From contig NZ_MUHW01000013.1 in the NCBI RefSeq assembly GCF_002007235.1, positions 1 to 64,000 of the forward strand: 64,000 nt of DNA, written 5' to 3'. Shown in pieces: positions 63,755-64,000 of this stretch. Position 1 is the first letter of the stretch. Each line of letters starts with the position of its first letter. The notes beneath the pieces were generated by a model that saw only the letters and a list, made by a program, of their open reading frames with translations, was not told where the DNA came from and did no database searches. Source of the stretch: Oribacterium sp. C9 (lineage in GTDB: Bacteria; Bacillota; Clostridia; Lachnospirales; Lachnospiraceae). The position numbers and the translations under genes are program-made.

Positions 63755-63783
63755 ATTATAAAAAACAGGTAATTTAAAGTCAA
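63755..63783 (-). promoter_or_regulatory. Consensus-like promoter of the liv operon
   Basis: On the minus strand TTGACT (63778-63783) and a perfect TATAAT (63755-63760) are 17 bases apart. The leader before livJ is about 120 bases. The 314-base gap from 63630 to 63943 holds this promoter and the terminator at 63893; no riboswitch or T-box is recognisable. Confidence 0.85.
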
Positions 63784-63892
63784 TCGCTTTTATAACGCAA
63801 ATTAACATTATTTTTTATTTTAATAACCTATAGTTATATTCATTATAAGCAAAATCAAGATTACAGCGCGTTTTTAAGAATTTTCATAAGCA

Positions 63893-63935
63893 AAAAAAGC
63901 AGCTGCCGGAGAATGTTCTCTCCAACAGCTGCACT
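63893..63935 (-). terminator. Terminator of the gene at the right edge
   Basis: Minus-strand GCAGCTG..GGAGA pairs with TCTCC..CAGCTGC and is followed by seven Ts. Confidence 0.88.
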
Positions 63936-63943
63936 ATTCTTGT

Positions 63944-64000
63944 TCAATGAAACTGTCGCTCATTGATCTCATATACCAGACCCTTTACTACAACTTCATT
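63944..64000 (-). CDS. C-terminal end of a gene running past the window
   Basis: Eighteen codons then TGA read NEVVVKGLVYEINERQFH. The VVxKGLVYEI pattern resembles the last strand of beta-class carbonic anhydrases, but 18 residues are too few for a call. A strong terminator follows. Confidence 0.5.
   Translation of the reverse strand, partial: NEVVVKGLVYEINERQFH

Overview
The window looks like a chromosome piece from a Clostridia bacterium, most likely Lachnospiraceae. The evidence is mid-40s G+C by eye, AGGAGG-type ribosome binding sites, SepF-based cell division, a short (PUA-less) ProB, a DUF896 protein, an mreCD-pbp2-rodA shape operon and a COG2509 oxidoreductase. Nearly every gene is on the minus strand. 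I see no rRNA, tRNA or CRISPR array.

Region 1 (about 1-4230) is accessory DNA. It lies between two nearly identical 87-bp direct repeats (1-87 and 4139-4225), each holding a strong hairpin. Inside are a Panacea-type antitoxin with a toxin-like partner that looks cut short, and a small RiPP cluster: an unrecognised 328-aa protein, a Nif11-like precursor peptide and a radical SAM/SPASM maturase. Upstream of the cluster lies a deleted, rearranged scrap of a second maturase copy.

Region 2 (4269-11854) holds an esterase, an HD nucleotidase, an orphan membrane protein, enolase with a clear promoter and terminator, a tyrosine recombinase, and a PAS-GAF-GGDEF diguanylate cyclase.

Region 3 (11923-25965) is core growth machinery: rsfS, yqeK, nadD, yhbY, obg, rpmA, rplU, a large NlpC/P60 wall hydrolase, rluD-lspA, aroB, then sepF, an HlyD-like membrane protein and a small P-loop protein, then a D,D-carboxypeptidase and mgsA.

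Region 4 (25991-46521) starts with the cell-shape operon radC-mreC-mreD-pbp2-rodA, whose leader can fold the radC ribosome binding site into a hairpin. It continues with a PLP lyase-like gene, miaA, mutL, mutS and miaB, then proA, a DUF896 gene, proB and a COG2509 flavoprotein. Between mutS and miaB lies a GC-rich, heavily palindromic element of about 330 bp.

Region 5 (46661-64000) has a second diguanylate cyclase, a BaiN-type flavoprotein with an odd N-terminal tail, a MOP-family flippase, ybeY, phoH, rpsU, alaS, an anchored LprI-like protein, a beta-CASP RNA hydrolase, and the complete livJ-livH-livM-livG-livF branched-chain amino acid importer behind a consensus promoter. The last 57 bases are the C-terminal end of another minus-strand gene.

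The most unusual material is the RiPP cluster with its repeats and its relic maturase fragment, and the structured element between mutS and miaB.
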